Assembly (NCBI GenBank): GCA_946902875.1
Contig: OX336342.1
Coordinates: forward strand, 16,857,523 to 16,921,522
Direction: 5' to 3'
Source of the DNA: Nematopogon swammerdamellus
Taxonomy: Eukaryota > Arthropoda > Insecta > Lepidoptera > Adelidae
Length of the DNA stretch: 64,000 bases
In this document: in pieces, positions 42,330-54,593 of the stretch
Position numbering within the stretch: position 1 is the stretch's first letter
Layout: each line of letters starts with the position of its first letter
The notes under the pieces: generated by a model
The model's database searches: none
What the model saw: the letters and a program-made list of their open reading frames with translations, nothing else
Told to the model about the DNA's origin: nothing
Position numbers and translations under genes: made by a program

Positions 42330-42460
42330 TCTAGTCAATCATGAAAACTATTTTGAAATTTTTAACTTTAAACGGTTATAGATAAAATCGCATAGCAACA
42401 GCGCACGCAGTCGTTATACGTGCAAAAGGGTAATAGCTACGGAATCCTCTACTTGTGAAC
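42330..42460. repeat. Interspersed repeat shared with 37490-37760
   Basis: AAACGGTTATAGATAAAATC is found both here (about 42370) and near 37518. It is followed in each by GCGCAC-containing sequence and AATAGCTACGGA. The copies are short and diverged, and the class is unknown. Confidence 0.5.
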
Positions 42461-42559
42461 AGCATTTGCACATAACGAGCTTTTTTACGATAATTGACGC
42501 AAAATTTTGGGACTAAAATTCTATTCGACTACTTTTTATGTCAGAGACCAAATTGGCAT

Positions 42560-42667
42560 GAAATTAAGGGAAGCACTGACATGGCACCTAGTTCACCCTG
42601 TGTTATGGGCTGACATCACGGATGTTGTAGGTGATGTAGCCAACCGAGTCAGTTTCCATAAAAAAAT
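42560..42667 (+). mobile_element. SINE-B 3' fragment
   Basis: GGAAGCACTGACATGGCACC, AGTTCACCCTGTGTTATGGG, CTGACATCACGGATGTTGTA and TTTCCATAAAAAAAT form the 3' end and A-tail of SINE-B. Everything upstream is absent. Confidence 0.85.
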
Positions 42668-42669
42668 CT

Positions 42670-43460
42670 TTCTTGAATAAATTATTTCGTTAATGTAAAA
42701 TAGAGCATTTGTATGGAAAGCAGGAAAGTTTGTTTTTGGACAGTTTCACGCATGGTCGTACGTAATATTGTATTCCCAGATCTTATCCATAATTGTCTCC
42801 CGCTCTTGTTTATTACTTATTTATTTTCGTTAATTAATTACAAAGAAACAAAAATTAAACTGGTAAATTAGGATTCCGTATATTATATCAAAATCACATC
42901 ATCTGCTCTCCCCGTTAGAACTTTGTTTGAGGTGTAAAATATAAATATACTTCCTTTGAAAGTATACATTTAAATATACACAATAAAATAGCTATCGCTC
43001 GAATTGAGATTCGAAATTCAAATTCTTTTTTTAATTTTATTAAAATGGCGTATTAAAAAAAACATTCTGAATTCATTAGACCGTTCAATTTACTTCCTAA
43101 CCCGTTAAATTTACTTCATTGACCTGTAACGGACGGACACATTCTTGCCATAGTAAATTACGTGCTTTTGGTTTGGTAATTGGTACAACGGAACCCTAAA
43201 AAAAATCTCGAAATTCCTTATAAATCGCACCGTCGCGTCGTCGTCGTCGGTTCGCGAGGCCCATACATTGTGCCGCCGGCCGTCTCGGTCCATGACTCCT
43301 GTTTATTACGACACAAAGGGTTTCTAAACATCCTTCATCGCTTCCGGCCACCACCGGCCTGTTAAAAAAGCATAGACCGTTTGAAACAAACTGTAAATAT
43401 CCTTCCAGGATCCTATCTAACTTTCACAACGAAAGTTAGCCCGTAAATAAAGTTTAAAAA
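42670..43460. other. No gene seen
   Basis: There is no recognisable gene or repeat. A short GC-rich patch with TCGTCGTCGTCGG lies near 43230. Confidence 0.4.
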
Positions 43461-43466
43461 AATGTT

Positions 43467-43862
43467 CTTTTTTTATGTAATCCGGTATGGGTGGCTGAGT
43501 CGAAGGGGCGAAAGCAAATATCACCCAGCCAATATCACATCCGAGAAGGTAGGTGCTATATCGAAGATTTCCCTTTTTGATTGCTGGCTATACTGGACTA
43601 GAGGAGAACAATGCCGAGGCTTCTATGCGGCCATCTTCATTCATATGGTGGTACCAACCCAGTCTGCTACAATTTGAACCTACCACCTAGTAAGGGAAGG
43701 TGTACCTACAGTTTTACACCGGTTCCGAACGGTGAAGCAGCAGGTGTAGGTATGCACGTAAATTTTTTCGTCAGAAAAAACTCATTCGTGCACGCCGACC
43801 ATAATCAAACCTCGGGCCTCTCGCACGAGAAGCCGACGACGCACAGACCACCGCCCACCCGC
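43467..43862 (-). mobile_element. SINE-A, near full length
   Basis: It begins on the plus strand with the inverse tail and ATGTAATCCGGTATGGGTGG. It then runs through the body and AACTCATTCGTGCACGCCGA into the inverse of the tRNA-like head (AACCTCGGGCCTCTCGCACG, then a decayed A-box). The B-box GGTTTGATTATG is mutated, so this copy is probably not transcribed by RNA polymerase III. Confidence 0.85.
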
Positions 43863-43864
43863 TT

Positions 43865-46170
43865 TATTCAATACGAGTATGTTCAATGTTCAGCGTTGTT
43901 TTCAGCTACCAATACGTAGGTATTTATAATTGAGGTTCATACATAGCCACACAAATACATTTGTGGTCTATCTATGCCTATTTTCCTATCCTTCTGACGG
44001 ACATGGAGAGAGACGGAGTCAACCCTCACTGACATCAGTAGTTATTACTGCAGACTTTACAAAATTGATAATGCTATATTCGGTTAACATTGCAGATTTT
44101 TTTTAGAGAAGGCATATCTAAGGTTTATTCCGGATACACCGCTGTTTTCCGGTGTAAAAAAAAACTGGTTCACTCGCTTTGATGCACACTTTGTTGGCGG
44201 GCTTGTGGCCTCAGTTTTTGCTTTGCCTTTTCCGGACGGAATGTGTAGAGTTTCAGAAAGCCGTAGCAGTGGCCAGCATTTTAAATTCATTTATTTGATT
44301 CCTCCTTATTTTATTTCTTGTTAAGTTTGATGTATTTACTCGTGAACACTTGAATTTAATGCAAAGTTAATGGTTCTCTAACGTCAATAAAATGACAGTA
44401 CTTGAAATAAACTCAAATTGTGAGTCCATTACCCTTGCGTTAGAGTTGCGATAACTTACAATTAAGTGTCACTGCTCGAAAATTGGAATCTCATAGTTGA
44501 AAGGTTACGGTCGACATTAAACGGTGAATTGGCGACCTTCCGAAGAGAGAATTTTAATGGACTTGCTGGACCTCCTCTCTTAACTGCCACTAAATTCGGC
44601 TTAATAGTGACATTGTTTGGAAGCATTTCTAAGAGCGCTGGACATTTCATTGTTGAAAATCTAGATTGTTTTACCCTAGCTCAATAAATATTGAGTTTTA
44701 AGCGATAGAGCAATAGATTTATCCAAATAGACAAAGAATACAGCTGTATTTTGGGCAACGTAATAAACCATACAAAACACGTGGAAACAATTAGTTAATT
44801 CAATTAGAGATATTCTGTGTTTGAGAATATTATTTTATTATCGTTGTACTGAACTCCAACGTTGACTGTGAAAATAAACGCCACATAATGTTAAAATTTA
44901 TATAAACATTTTATTCCACAAGAAAAGAGAAAAAACGCGGAGTTGAATGTAATAACCAACCGAATGGATGCAAAATGAAAACTATTTTGATGCGAAAAGG
45001 TAACGTCAACTTCGTCGCATCGCAAAGAAAAGTATTCCCATTGGACGAATATAATACTTGTGAGACTGGTCTGTTACTTGAAATGGCTTCCGAATGAACT
45101 GGGTCACGTCGGGCAGGAGCTCTCGATGAGTTCAGAGTGAAACCAAATAACTTAGGGAGTAACGTTGAGTGCTGCTCGGCCCTCGGCCTCGCGCGTTGCC
45201 GCGCGTGGACCCAGTTATACTTCGTTCGCTGGGCTATTGTTACGATTCAATGCTATTGTTGTTGCGGAATGACTTGCTTAGAACTTTTACATATTCTCCC
45301 GTTTCCATGCTTACCATTGTGTTTCCACATGGTTATTTAATTAACTTGGCTTTAACTATTCCTTTACTCTTTTAAAATTAAAATGTCTTACATACTTATT
45401 AGAAGAGAAATGCGAGCTGTCGATTGTGACGTTTGTCCTAAGTCTTCACAATAAATAGAATAGAATACAATGGAAATTCTTTTTTGCACACAATGGAAAC
45501 AAGTACACGACAAGAAACAAGAAATACAGGAATACGCAAAGAAAACCTTTGGGTTACGAGGAATAAAATTATAGAGATAGAAGTATGAATAACTGAAGTA
45601 ACATTAACAAACTTCTAAAGATTGCAAGCGGCTTGAGTAATTATTCTTAATTTTTTTATAGGCAGCCAGCACGTGTTTCCTGTGTCCAAAACTTCAATAA
45701 CACCACTTCTCGCGAAACCACGCTCAGAGAATCGCCATGCCAGATATAAGGCGGACAAAAAGGTCATCGTCTAATTTATTAACACACCTTTTGAAGATCT
45801 CCAGGTTATAAGGTAGCTTACGTTATAAAAACGACCATTATATTGAGATAGACTTTAAAATATACAATCTGCAAGTCACCGTGCACTACCAAATAGCCTT
45901 GCGATCTCACTCGGGCTGCAGCATCAATCTTGATCCTTAGGATCTACAGGATGCTTGCAACGAACGACTTCAATTTAGAAGGCTCGCCTTGGAGCGGGCG
46001 CCGATACAATCGATTGCTCCATCAATTCGAGCTGTCTCACTTCTCCGGTTGCTTTAATTACTGACAGGGTTAACTGCCAGAAGGCCACGAAGATAATGCT
46101 GTAGTTTGAGACAATTAATATATTTAATATATAAATTATAAATGCCAATTCCATATGACGTATCTACATC
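43865..46170. other. No recognisable gene; one short tandem-tailed 3' end
   Basis: Small open frames (44290-44084, 44466-44687, 45137-45375) have no motif I know. CACAATAAATAGAATAGAAT at 45448-45467 is another AATAAA plus short tandem tail like other retroposon ends in the window. Nothing else is called. Confidence 0.4.
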
Positions 46171-46175
46171 TGTAG

Positions 46176-46563
46176 TTTTTTTTTATTTTTTTTTATGGAA
46201 ACTGACACGGTTGGCTCCATCACCTACAACGTCCGTGATGTCAGCCCATAACACCGGGTGAACTAGGTGCCATGTCAGTGCTTCCCCCTTTGATCGTGCC
46301 GGCTACACTGAACTGGTCGGAAAACACAAACTATTTACATAGCCGTTTCAACCGACGTTTCATTCAGTGCGGTGGTACCAACCCGGGCGGGTTAAACCCT
46401 ACCACCAAGTAAGATTAGGAGGGAAGGGACCGACAGTTTTACGAGGAATCCGAACCTCGGTCAGCCTCCAACGGTCACCCATCCAAGTACTGACTGCACC
46501 CAGCTTTGCTTAACATTCAATAGCGACAGTTGACTGTCTGCACCACTGAGCTATCGAGGCCGA
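46176..46563 (-). mobile_element. SINE-B, full length
   Basis: On the minus strand it begins TCGGCCTCGATAGCTCAGTG (A-box), then has the 5S-like GGTCAGTACTTGGATGGGTG. It continues through the body (GGTTGGTACCACCGCACTGA) to TTTCCATAAAA with an A-tail (T-run 46176-46196). The A-to-5S spacer is slightly longer than in other copies. Confidence 0.9.
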
Positions 46564-46569
46564 CAAAGT

Positions 46570-48290
46570 TGTACAGTTTAAAGATTTATTTCAAAAACAA
46601 AAATTTACACGACTTAAATTTTTTTTTGGAAATTCGGTAACAACATACGTGAAAATAACGTTTTAAAGGATCAACGCTCCTTACTGTTTTTACTAGGTAA
46701 TTATTTACTGTTTGCAATTTCATTTATTAATTTGATAATGGAAATATATTAATTTGCCTAATGTCGAAGGATTATTGACTTGAACACTTTAAAAACATAA
46801 TATTTATAATTAGTCATATTCTCTGGAGAAACAATAATTATATACTTATTCTACGAGTGTATATGTTTTACGACGTCTTTCGCGAGCTATTGCTAAACAA
46901 ACCATAAGATGGACAGACCTCAATTCATAAGATGAATACAGTTTTAATATACGCAAAGTAAGCTAAATGAGATAGGAATGAAATCCTTAGCAGACAGGTA
47001 TTCCGCAATAGACCGGGTAGAATATTTTACCATTCTAAATCGACTCATTCACCAGATGAGCGAAAATCAAACATGATTTAGCCGTCTCGACTGAGGACAA
47101 CATTTTACCGTGAACCGGCGAATTATGCTAATAAAATCCTCTTAAGTCTGGAAGAACAAACATCAGCCGGATTATTGATAGCGCCTCGCCTCGTCACCGC
47201 CAGACCTTCATCAGATGCAAATTAAGATTGAATAAATTAACGCCAGATTAATTTCATCGAAGACTTCTGACACAGCGCGGCTGCCTCCGGGCGCCCGGCT
47301 TGAGATAGAGCTTTGGAGCTCATGGAGCCAATTACGTATGTCGATTCAATTAGAGTACGTCAGTTGCAGGTAATGCTATCGACTTCGCTGTCGGTTGTAA
47401 GGCCCTGTCAACACTCTAGATTATTCTGCCTCAGTGCCAAGATCCTAAGCGAATTTCTCCAGGATCAGGCCAGGCGTAAAATTTACCACGCAAAACAAGA
47501 ACGTGTCTACGATACAAATGAATTAAGTTTATTTATGTAAACTTTTGATTAAGCAAAAAGGCGCAACCGATTTAACAAATGCTTAATGTTTAAAGTTTCG
47601 GTTGGTTCAGATGTTTTGTATTGTATTGTATTGTTTATTGATAATTCATATGGCAGTTAGACTGCACTCGAACTTGTCACAATTTGTTCTATGTGATATA
47701 ATAATTGAATTAATAAATGAAATACAGTTTTTGATCACAGAGGCGCAAAATCACACACACACAGATCACAGCTCGCTAATAATAGCGAGCTGTTTTCATA
47801 TAGACATGTGAAACAGATTGAAATAACGTTTCGTTCACCGTAGTCAGGTAAAAAAAAAACAAGATCATAGATATTTGTTAATGGTTATAAAAAAGTAATT
47901 AATCACGTAAATTAAAAATATTGCTCTTTCAAATGTTTCAAAAACATCATAATAAATTCTTTGTGAACTTTAATACATCACCGATTTGTATTCCGAAGAT
48001 GTCTGGCTTATTAAAGCCAGGACATTTTATTCTGAGAAAATTGCGATTTTGAAGTGCTTAAGATATTAAGCGTTCGAGACAAGAATCGCTGGATTCATAA
48101 TGTAAAGTCTATAGGGTAATTCGTGTCTTTGCATAAGCAATGTCCAATTTAAAGTACCGTCAAGGTTAAAATTTAGCTTTCAGCAACAATATTTTGAATA
48201 ATCAACTCGATTTTTGTATGCTTATTCAAACTCGCAGATTTTTAGTTAATAAAACATCGTTAACTCCTTTCTATTTGGAGTTTTTATTTG
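46570..48290. other. No gene seen
   Basis: AT-rich. TGTATTGTATTGTATTGTTT at about 47615-47635 followed by ATTGATAA is, on the minus strand, AATAAA plus a (CAATA)n tail, so a small retroposon 3' end may lie here. Small open frames show no motif. Confidence 0.4.
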
Positions 48291-48294
48291 AACT

Positions 48295-50360
48295 ATAGGT
48301 GCATCGGTTTCACTGAACGATATTGCCTAATGCAATAAGGCCACCCCTGCCACGTAATAAGTGAAATAAAATTTAATATTATTATTATTTTCACTTTTGA
48401 AATTGGTATAAAACCAAGTAACACGCATGATTTTAACCAACCAGCTGAACAGGAAACAAATTCACTAAATGAGTACAGTGAATAAAATATTATTAACGAA
48501 TAAATAATTCCGTAACTCGTACGCAATAAACATGGCACTAACTGCATTTGGGATACCGCCGGGAGCGCTTACATCCATGGCTGCCAAACTATCGCGCGTC
48601 TCCGCGCCAGTCCGCCGAGAGACCAAATTGGGAATTCACGTGAAATATGCCCCTACTTTTAGCTTGATTTATTCACATCTCGGCTCTCAACAAAGCCTCG
48701 CTCGCGGAGGCTTCGCGGGACCGGGGCGGCCTCCAATTTTGCGCGGACCTCGAAAGGCTGTAAATAATGGACACAAAGAAATCAGATAACGGTAACTGGC
48801 TGCAGCGGTCCATTGGCCGCCTAATCTCTCGGCCAATCCCATTTTTTTTTCAATAAAAATAGTTGCAAGAGCTTTCATAAAAATAATTTACAGACTTATT
48901 TGAGCGGGTCGTGATCAAGCTAAAAAGGCTTAGCGAGAAGCAGTGGGCTAGAAGCCGTTGGGATTCACAACGCTCTTCCTGATTTCGTTTTTGATAAGCG
49001 CATTTATATATTGTTTTTCTGTCTTATTGTCTGCACTATCCGTGCCGCTATTCTTTTTCACTTACTTTTCTACACCCAAAGGTAGATTGGAAGAAATCAC
49101 TGCTAGTGATATGTCTTTTATTTATCTGTGTATTCTTTCGTTATTTCTACTTTTCTTCAGTATGTTCTCTTTATTTATTATTTGTTTGTTATTGTTTGGT
49201 GTATAATAAATAATTTCTATTCCATTCCATTCCATTCCATGTGATAAATGCTACAGAAACGGAGCTTTCATAACCATATGTAAGCTCACAGAAATACTCG
49301 TATTCGGACATAATCATAGATCGTACATACATAGGTAAAGTACGTTTGTACGAGATAAGCCGTTATGAGCATCGTACAAGTGTTCATCCTTCCTAGACGG
49401 CCTACAGCGGAATAGCCCATCGGAATAGCCTTATCCCGTGCCGTTAAATGGGTAGCCCTTACTCAATCTTACCGTCGATCTTCGTTTTTACCTCCAAGGG
49501 CCAACTTGAGGGAGGGACCACTTAGGCCTAGATGTGCTTTGGCGGCTAGGGGCCTACATTTTCATTTCTTTTTTTATTATCTATTAATTTCCCTATTCCT
49601 CCGCCCCCTCAAATAAACGTATTATTTAATATTATACATAAAACTATAATTCTATTTCATAATACAATGGCCAATAATAATCGTATACCTACACGAAATA
49701 TGTACTCGCCAAGGAGGATATAGGTAGGTATGCTCGGTGGTACTCGCACATATAGTGCTTATTTCCATTTGGTTGCTTATTATTTATGCCGACACACAAG
49801 ACAACCTATCAACATTTCATGGAACTCAACACCAGCGCCTCCCCCTGCGCCTAATACCCCGTAATAGACAGGGCCTTTTGCAAATTCAGCGTAAAATAGA
49901 ATCTTAGCAATGCGTGTACAAACCGAAAGGAAAATATTATGTGAAAACTCGACAGTAGACCGTAAAATATATGTTTAATTTTCAGGGCTGTCGGAATATT
50001 CCCGGAGGCAGTTTTATGAAAATTCCAGAGGTTATTGAATTCTAAAAATGTAGGCGTAATGTTAGGGAACACCGAAGAGTGCTCAAAGCTCGAAGGCACT
50101 TGAGGGTGTGTGTGTGTAAATGTATGTGCACGTGTATCATCACACTGTAACTTGTAGTTTAACTACTTTAACTATGGAGTATTTATATTTTAAAAATACT
50201 TTTATATCTATGTATTAATTTGTAATTGATTTGTATCTATGTTCATGTATGTATATCATATTAAGTATAGCGTTATTTTAGGCGTCCAAGTTGTCTTTTT
50301 TTTTCATCTATTTATGAACATGTTATTATTAGTTAAGTGTTTTTTTCTGTAATACTAACA
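48295..50360. other. No host gene; retroposon 3' end traces
   Basis: Near 48330, GCCTAATGCAATAAGGCCAC resembles, inverted, the GCCTTAGGCAATAAGTCCGC phrase at 50396. At 49206-49243, ATAATAAATAATTTC leads into (ATTCC)n, another AATAAA plus tandem tail. The hydrophobic frame 48958-49206 ends in this tail and is more likely UTR than a membrane protein. A diverged GC-richer block lies near 49380-49560. Confidence 0.4.
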
Positions 50361-50369
50361 TAAATGTTT

Positions 50370-50468
50370 AAATAGGGTGGTTGACCGCCAGAGATTGCCT
50401 TAGGCAATAAGTCCGCCGTTTCTTGTATCATTTATATAAAACAATAAAGCATATTAAATAAATAAATA
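50370..50468 (+). mobile_element. LINE 3' UTR fragment
   Basis: GGTGGTTGACCGCCAGAGAT, GCCTTAGGCAATAAGTCCGC, AATAAAGC and then (AAAT)n form a 3' end of a type I recall for lepidopteran LINEs. There is no ORF attached. Confidence 0.55.
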
Positions 50469-50922
50469 ACTTTACTAAGTAACTATGTATATTATAAAGC
50501 GTACTATTTTTAACTTAAAATAGACTTCAGGATAACCTGCAGAGACAATTTTGTCAATGTATATACGTATTTATAGTCACAAAATCCCTACTGTTATAAA
50601 ATTCAATTCAAATTCAAATTGTTATATTCGCGTCACCATGCTGTCAACGAAATCCTAGCCGTCTATCCTGGAGCCACGTCTCAGCAGGCAGAACGGCAAG
50701 CGCCCAGACGGGATGACACTGATTCCCTGGTCTCACTACCGTCGGGAACGCTACCCACGTCGACACGCTTGCTTGCCGCTTCGCACGTCGCATCGATCGC
50801 AAGGACCGCACCGGGCTCCGCTGCTGAGACTGCAGCTCGCGCCAAAATATCTAAGTATGGTGTGGTGTGTGTGTATGTAGTTATCGTGTACGCGTCATCA
50901 AAGCCATATTTAAAGTTGATTT

Positions 50923-51187
50923 TTAGGGTTCAGTATCCGGTACGGGACCCTATTACTAAGCCTACGCCGTCTGTCTGTCTGTCTGTCCGTCCGTCCGTCC
51001 GTATGTCTGTCCGAGGGCTGTATCTCTTGAACCGTAATAGGTAGCCCGTTGAAATTTTCACAGAATATGTGTTTTTATGATCGACATAACAACAAATAAT
51101 AAAATTTAAAAAAAGTAAAAAATTCATGGGGTTACCATAGAAGCAACCAAAAAGTGTATGCGCGCGCGCCATTAACCCGGCCGGTTT
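50923..51187 (-). mobile_element. R-element, internally shortened
   Basis: On the plus strand the inverse tail comes first (CCTATTACTAAGCCTACGCC, (GTCT)n, (GTCC)n, CTGTATCTCTTGAACCGTAA, TTGAAATTTTCACAGAATAT). A body with GCGCGCGCGCCATTAA and CCGGCCGG at the right edge follows. At 265 bp it lacks part of the head. Confidence 0.7.
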
Positions 51188-51432
51188 TTGTATAGGTGTA
51201 GCTGTCGTGCCGACTTAGCGAATAGGCACAATAATATAATATATTATTGAGATATCGAAACAAAAATATGATTTTTGAATTTTTGATCTCAGTACTGCTC
51301 CCCATAAAACATATACTGAACACTTCTCTGCTCATTGCTTTCCATCTAAATATGCTAAACAGCGGCGATTCCTTTAAGTTGGCTAGGTTGGCGCCGCCAA
51401 ACCAAACAAAATGAATGCCAGCATTAATATCG

Positions 51433-51483
51433 AAGTTTCAGATGCGTTATTTTAGCATTGCTAAAATAACGCATCTGAAACTT
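51433..51483. repeat. Perfect 51-nt palindrome (25+1+25)
   Basis: The arm 51433-51457 (AAGTTTCAGATGCG then TTATTTTAGCA) is exactly inverted at 51459-51483 around a single T. No mismatch is present. Flanks show no further pairing and no transposon ends. Confidence 0.98.
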
Positions 51484-51484
51484 T

Positions 51485-52400
51485 CACGGGTGTAGCTGAC
51501 ACGCCTACCTAACGTATAGCCAACAGAAACACTCAAAAAGTGATGTAGGTATATTTAATACTCAACATATCGCATTTATATAACATTTTATAGTAAATAA
51601 CATTCCATAAAATAAGAAAATTCCTTGATGTTCGAGTATTTTACTTATCAAAATTATTTTTTGGTATGTTTCGTCATAACAGAATTAGATGCGAGGAGGC
51701 CGTGAGAAAAAGTTATAAACAATAATGCAGGGTAATGTAGTAAATAAGTATTAATATCAGAAAATTATACAAATAAAATACTTTTTCGTTGATTTGAATT
51801 CCAGGTTTCGCGAGGAGAGGTGATTTTGGCTCTGTCGACTGCACCATTGGTCCCTCGGCACAGCAACCCATGCTGGTTTACATAAAAAAATAAAGTTACA
51901 TTAATATGGTTTTCTACGAACACGCCAACCTGGAGGTGGCGCGCGCTATCGCGATTCTATGTTCTCATAAAAGTCGAGAACTACTCAATTAAATCACATT
52001 AAATTTTCACTGATGTTTTGTCGCACATCTAAGGATGGATATATGTAGGATATTTTGCCGCAAAGCGTAAGCCGCATGAGCAGCTAGAAATACAATATTA
52101 AGAGTAACGTCAAAGCTTCAAATTAAAAATAACTCGTTTACCGAACTTGCGGTTTCAGTCAGCGCTCATCAGCTTAGAACAAAGCTGTGTATGAGGGAAA
52201 CATTGTTATTTCGATTGAAACGTGGCGCGGTCGCTGCCAGAACATTTATATCCAGTTTACTGAGTCACACTAATTCGGTAATTGAATGCGGCTGTTAACT
52301 TCACTAATGACTTTGGTAGATGCGTCCCGTTTGTAGCTATCACCTGTGAGAGATATTGAATGTAGCGTTAAGTTAGGAACTAAGAACGTTTATGATGAAA
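51485..52400. other. No gene seen
   Basis: A segment at 51826-51895 (CTGTCGACTGCACCATTGGT, CCCTCGGCACAGCAACCCAT) recurs at 56227-56285, marking an interspersed repeat. Otherwise nothing is recognised. Confidence 0.45.
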
Positions 52401-52560
52401 AAAAAAAACAATTAGAACTTAAAAGTGTTAAATAATACTTTGATTCATATTCGGACCCTTGAGTTTAAGGCGATACAAAAGCACACCTGAAACTTGATAG
52501 ATGCGTCCCTTTTGTGTTTTTGTATCGCCTTCAACTCAAGGGTCCGAATATGAATCAAAA

Positions 52561-53795
52561 TATTATTTAACAGATTCAGATTCAGATATTTATTTCGCCA
52601 TAAAGAACACACAACAACAACAATATTTCATTGAGACATATGCATATTCAGTATGGTTCTCATCATTTTTTATGATGTCCCGTTCAGTAGTGCAATCTAT
52701 AAGGAAGAACCGGGTAAGAAACCTTACAGAGCTTTTTTTAAATATAACTTACATACTAAGTTTTCATTATGTTAAATATAACATACTATATCTAAGCAAA
52801 AAATTTAAAATACTAAGTCAAAAATATACCCATTAAAAAAGATAATAAAATACAAAACAAAGAACATAGGGTTCAGTCAAGTTATTAATGAAATTTGTGT
52901 TTATGCATATAAACAATTTGAATTATCAAAGTCAGCAGAATTTTTATTTACAGTATGAAAAAAATTCACTTAATTTATAAAATGGATTGTCTAAGAGAAA
53001 TATTTTCAGCTGACTCTGGAACACATTGTCACTATTTATTGATTTTATTGTATCGGGAACATTTTCGTACAATTTGGGTCCAATCACGTCAGGGTCTTTT
53101 TCAGCCATCGCCGATTTATGCGCAACAGATTTTAAACGCTCTGAGTTACGCGTGTTATAAGACTTGCGCCATTTGACTCAAAATAATTCATGTTTTTGCG
53201 TACATATACCACTACTTCATATATATATAGAGAGCACACAGTTAATATACCAAAGGATTTGAAAAAGTCTCTACAAGATGTTGTTCGCGGTACACTGGCT
53301 AATACCCTTATCGCTCGTTTTTGCAGTATTAGCACTCTTTCAGCATCGGTTGAGTTACCCCACAGGATTACACCATACGACAGTAATGAGTGTACGAACG
53401 CATAGTAGGACTGTCTCAAAGCCTCCGGACTGATCAAGCGGCGTAACTCTCTTAGTGCGTAAATACCTCTAGCCATCTTGTCACATAGTTTGTCTATGTG
53501 ACTTTTCCAACTTAGAGTTGGGTTAATATAGAACCCTAAAAATCGTATGCATGACTGGGAGCCAATAGAGCCGGATGAATTCGAAATAGAGAGCTCACGG
53601 GGACCACAGTTTCGTCCTGAAAATACCATATAGTTGGTCTTCGATGTATTTAGTATCAGTCCGTTCGCAGCAAACCATTCCGATATTTTTCCTACTACTA
53701 TATTTAATTTTATTTCCAGTTCATGCATGGATTCAGCAAAGACTATTATACTAGTGTCATCGGCAAAAAGTATTAAAACACCATCTATTATTTAA
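52561..53795. repeat. 10-bp target-site duplication flanking a LINE
   Basis: TATTATTTAA occurs at 52561-52570 and 53786-53795, directly outside the LINE fragment. It defines the insertion precisely. Confidence 0.85.
52571..53785 (-). pseudogene. 5'-truncated LINE with RT C-terminal half
   Basis: The minus-strand frame from about 53785 starts within the RT palm: FADDTSIIVFAES, then from 53728 MHELEIKLNIVVGKISEWFA, SKTNYMVFSGRN, FLGFYINPTLSWKSHIDKL, SYGVILWGNSTDAERV and LQKRAIRVLASVPRTTSCRD. The frame is open for about 200 codons to 53132, then the protein continues in broken frames toward 52800. The 3' end has AATAAA and a (CTGAAT)n tail at 52571-52600, like 152-241. The palm N-terminus and endonuclease are lost through 5' truncation. 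It is a Jockey/CR1-type LINE by motif pattern. Confidence 0.9.
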
Positions 53796-53854
53796 TCAAG
53801 GCTAAGTCATTAATACATTAACACTTTTAAGTTCTAGTTGTTTTTTGAAGTCGG

Positions 53855-54590
53855 TGCAATGTTTTTTAAAACAGTATTTTATTTCACGCTTCGATTTCTC
53901 TTCATGAGAAAAATACGTAAATTATAGCAGCCTCAATCATAAGCGGAAAACGAATAACTAATTCAGCTAACAAACATAACATCCATGTAGGTCTTTTTTG
54001 AGGCTTGAAGCGTTCGAAGTCGGCGCTATAGAAATGTGTCTGAGGAATAAATGGAATGAAGTCAACTTTTAATCGAGCTTGCGGACAACGGTGATGGCCT
54101 TCCTGCCGTTTTGCTGCTAAATATTGACTTCTGCCGGCCAGATTGTGGTCAGAACGATTGCATTAATTTATTGTTTTTTTTTATTATTATTTTTAGGGCT
54201 TTTAACAAAAAAAAAAAATTAATAACATAAGTAAGTTGTACGGCTAGGATGATTGAAGGCATTACTAGGTATCTTTCTATTCAGTTAATGTAAAAACATT
54301 CATATTTGGCATATAATATAAACAAACACCTTACATCAGAACTACTATATACTATAAAACAGCTTGTATGTACATCCTGTAATCAAATATATAATATTTC
54401 TAGTCTAGTAATGGTTAATAGAATCGAAGTACACGAATGGACAACAGTTGGCGTGTTGGGGGCATTCGAGTCTCAGGTGAAACTATGAACAGACCTTCAG
54501 ACCATGTGCCCCGCCTTCTTCTCAACGACACGACTACTTACATATATTGTACAAATCACAGATTAGGTCTGTGATGGAATACTGCATACA
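53855..54590. other. No gene seen
   Basis: AT-rich, without recognisable protein or named repeat. Confidence 0.4.
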
Positions 54591-54593
54591 TTT

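Larger units (their letters stand above)
52405..53850. repeat. Foldback repeat split by a LINE
   Basis: Arms 52427-52486 and 52513-52570 pair over about 58 bases (TTTGATTCATATTCGGACCC with inverse, CGATACAAAA with inverse) around a 26-base loop. Outer sequence 52408-52430 (CAATTAGAACTTAAAAGTGT) is inverted again at 53820-53842, beyond the LINE. The pre-insertion element was therefore a longer foldback structure. Confidence 0.8.

Noticed and set aside
48958..49206. 82-codon hydrophobic frame that looks like a membrane protein
   Set aside because: It is T-rich sequence leading into AATAAA and an (ATTCC)n tail, so hydrophobicity is a by-product of base composition in a probable retroposon 3' end.
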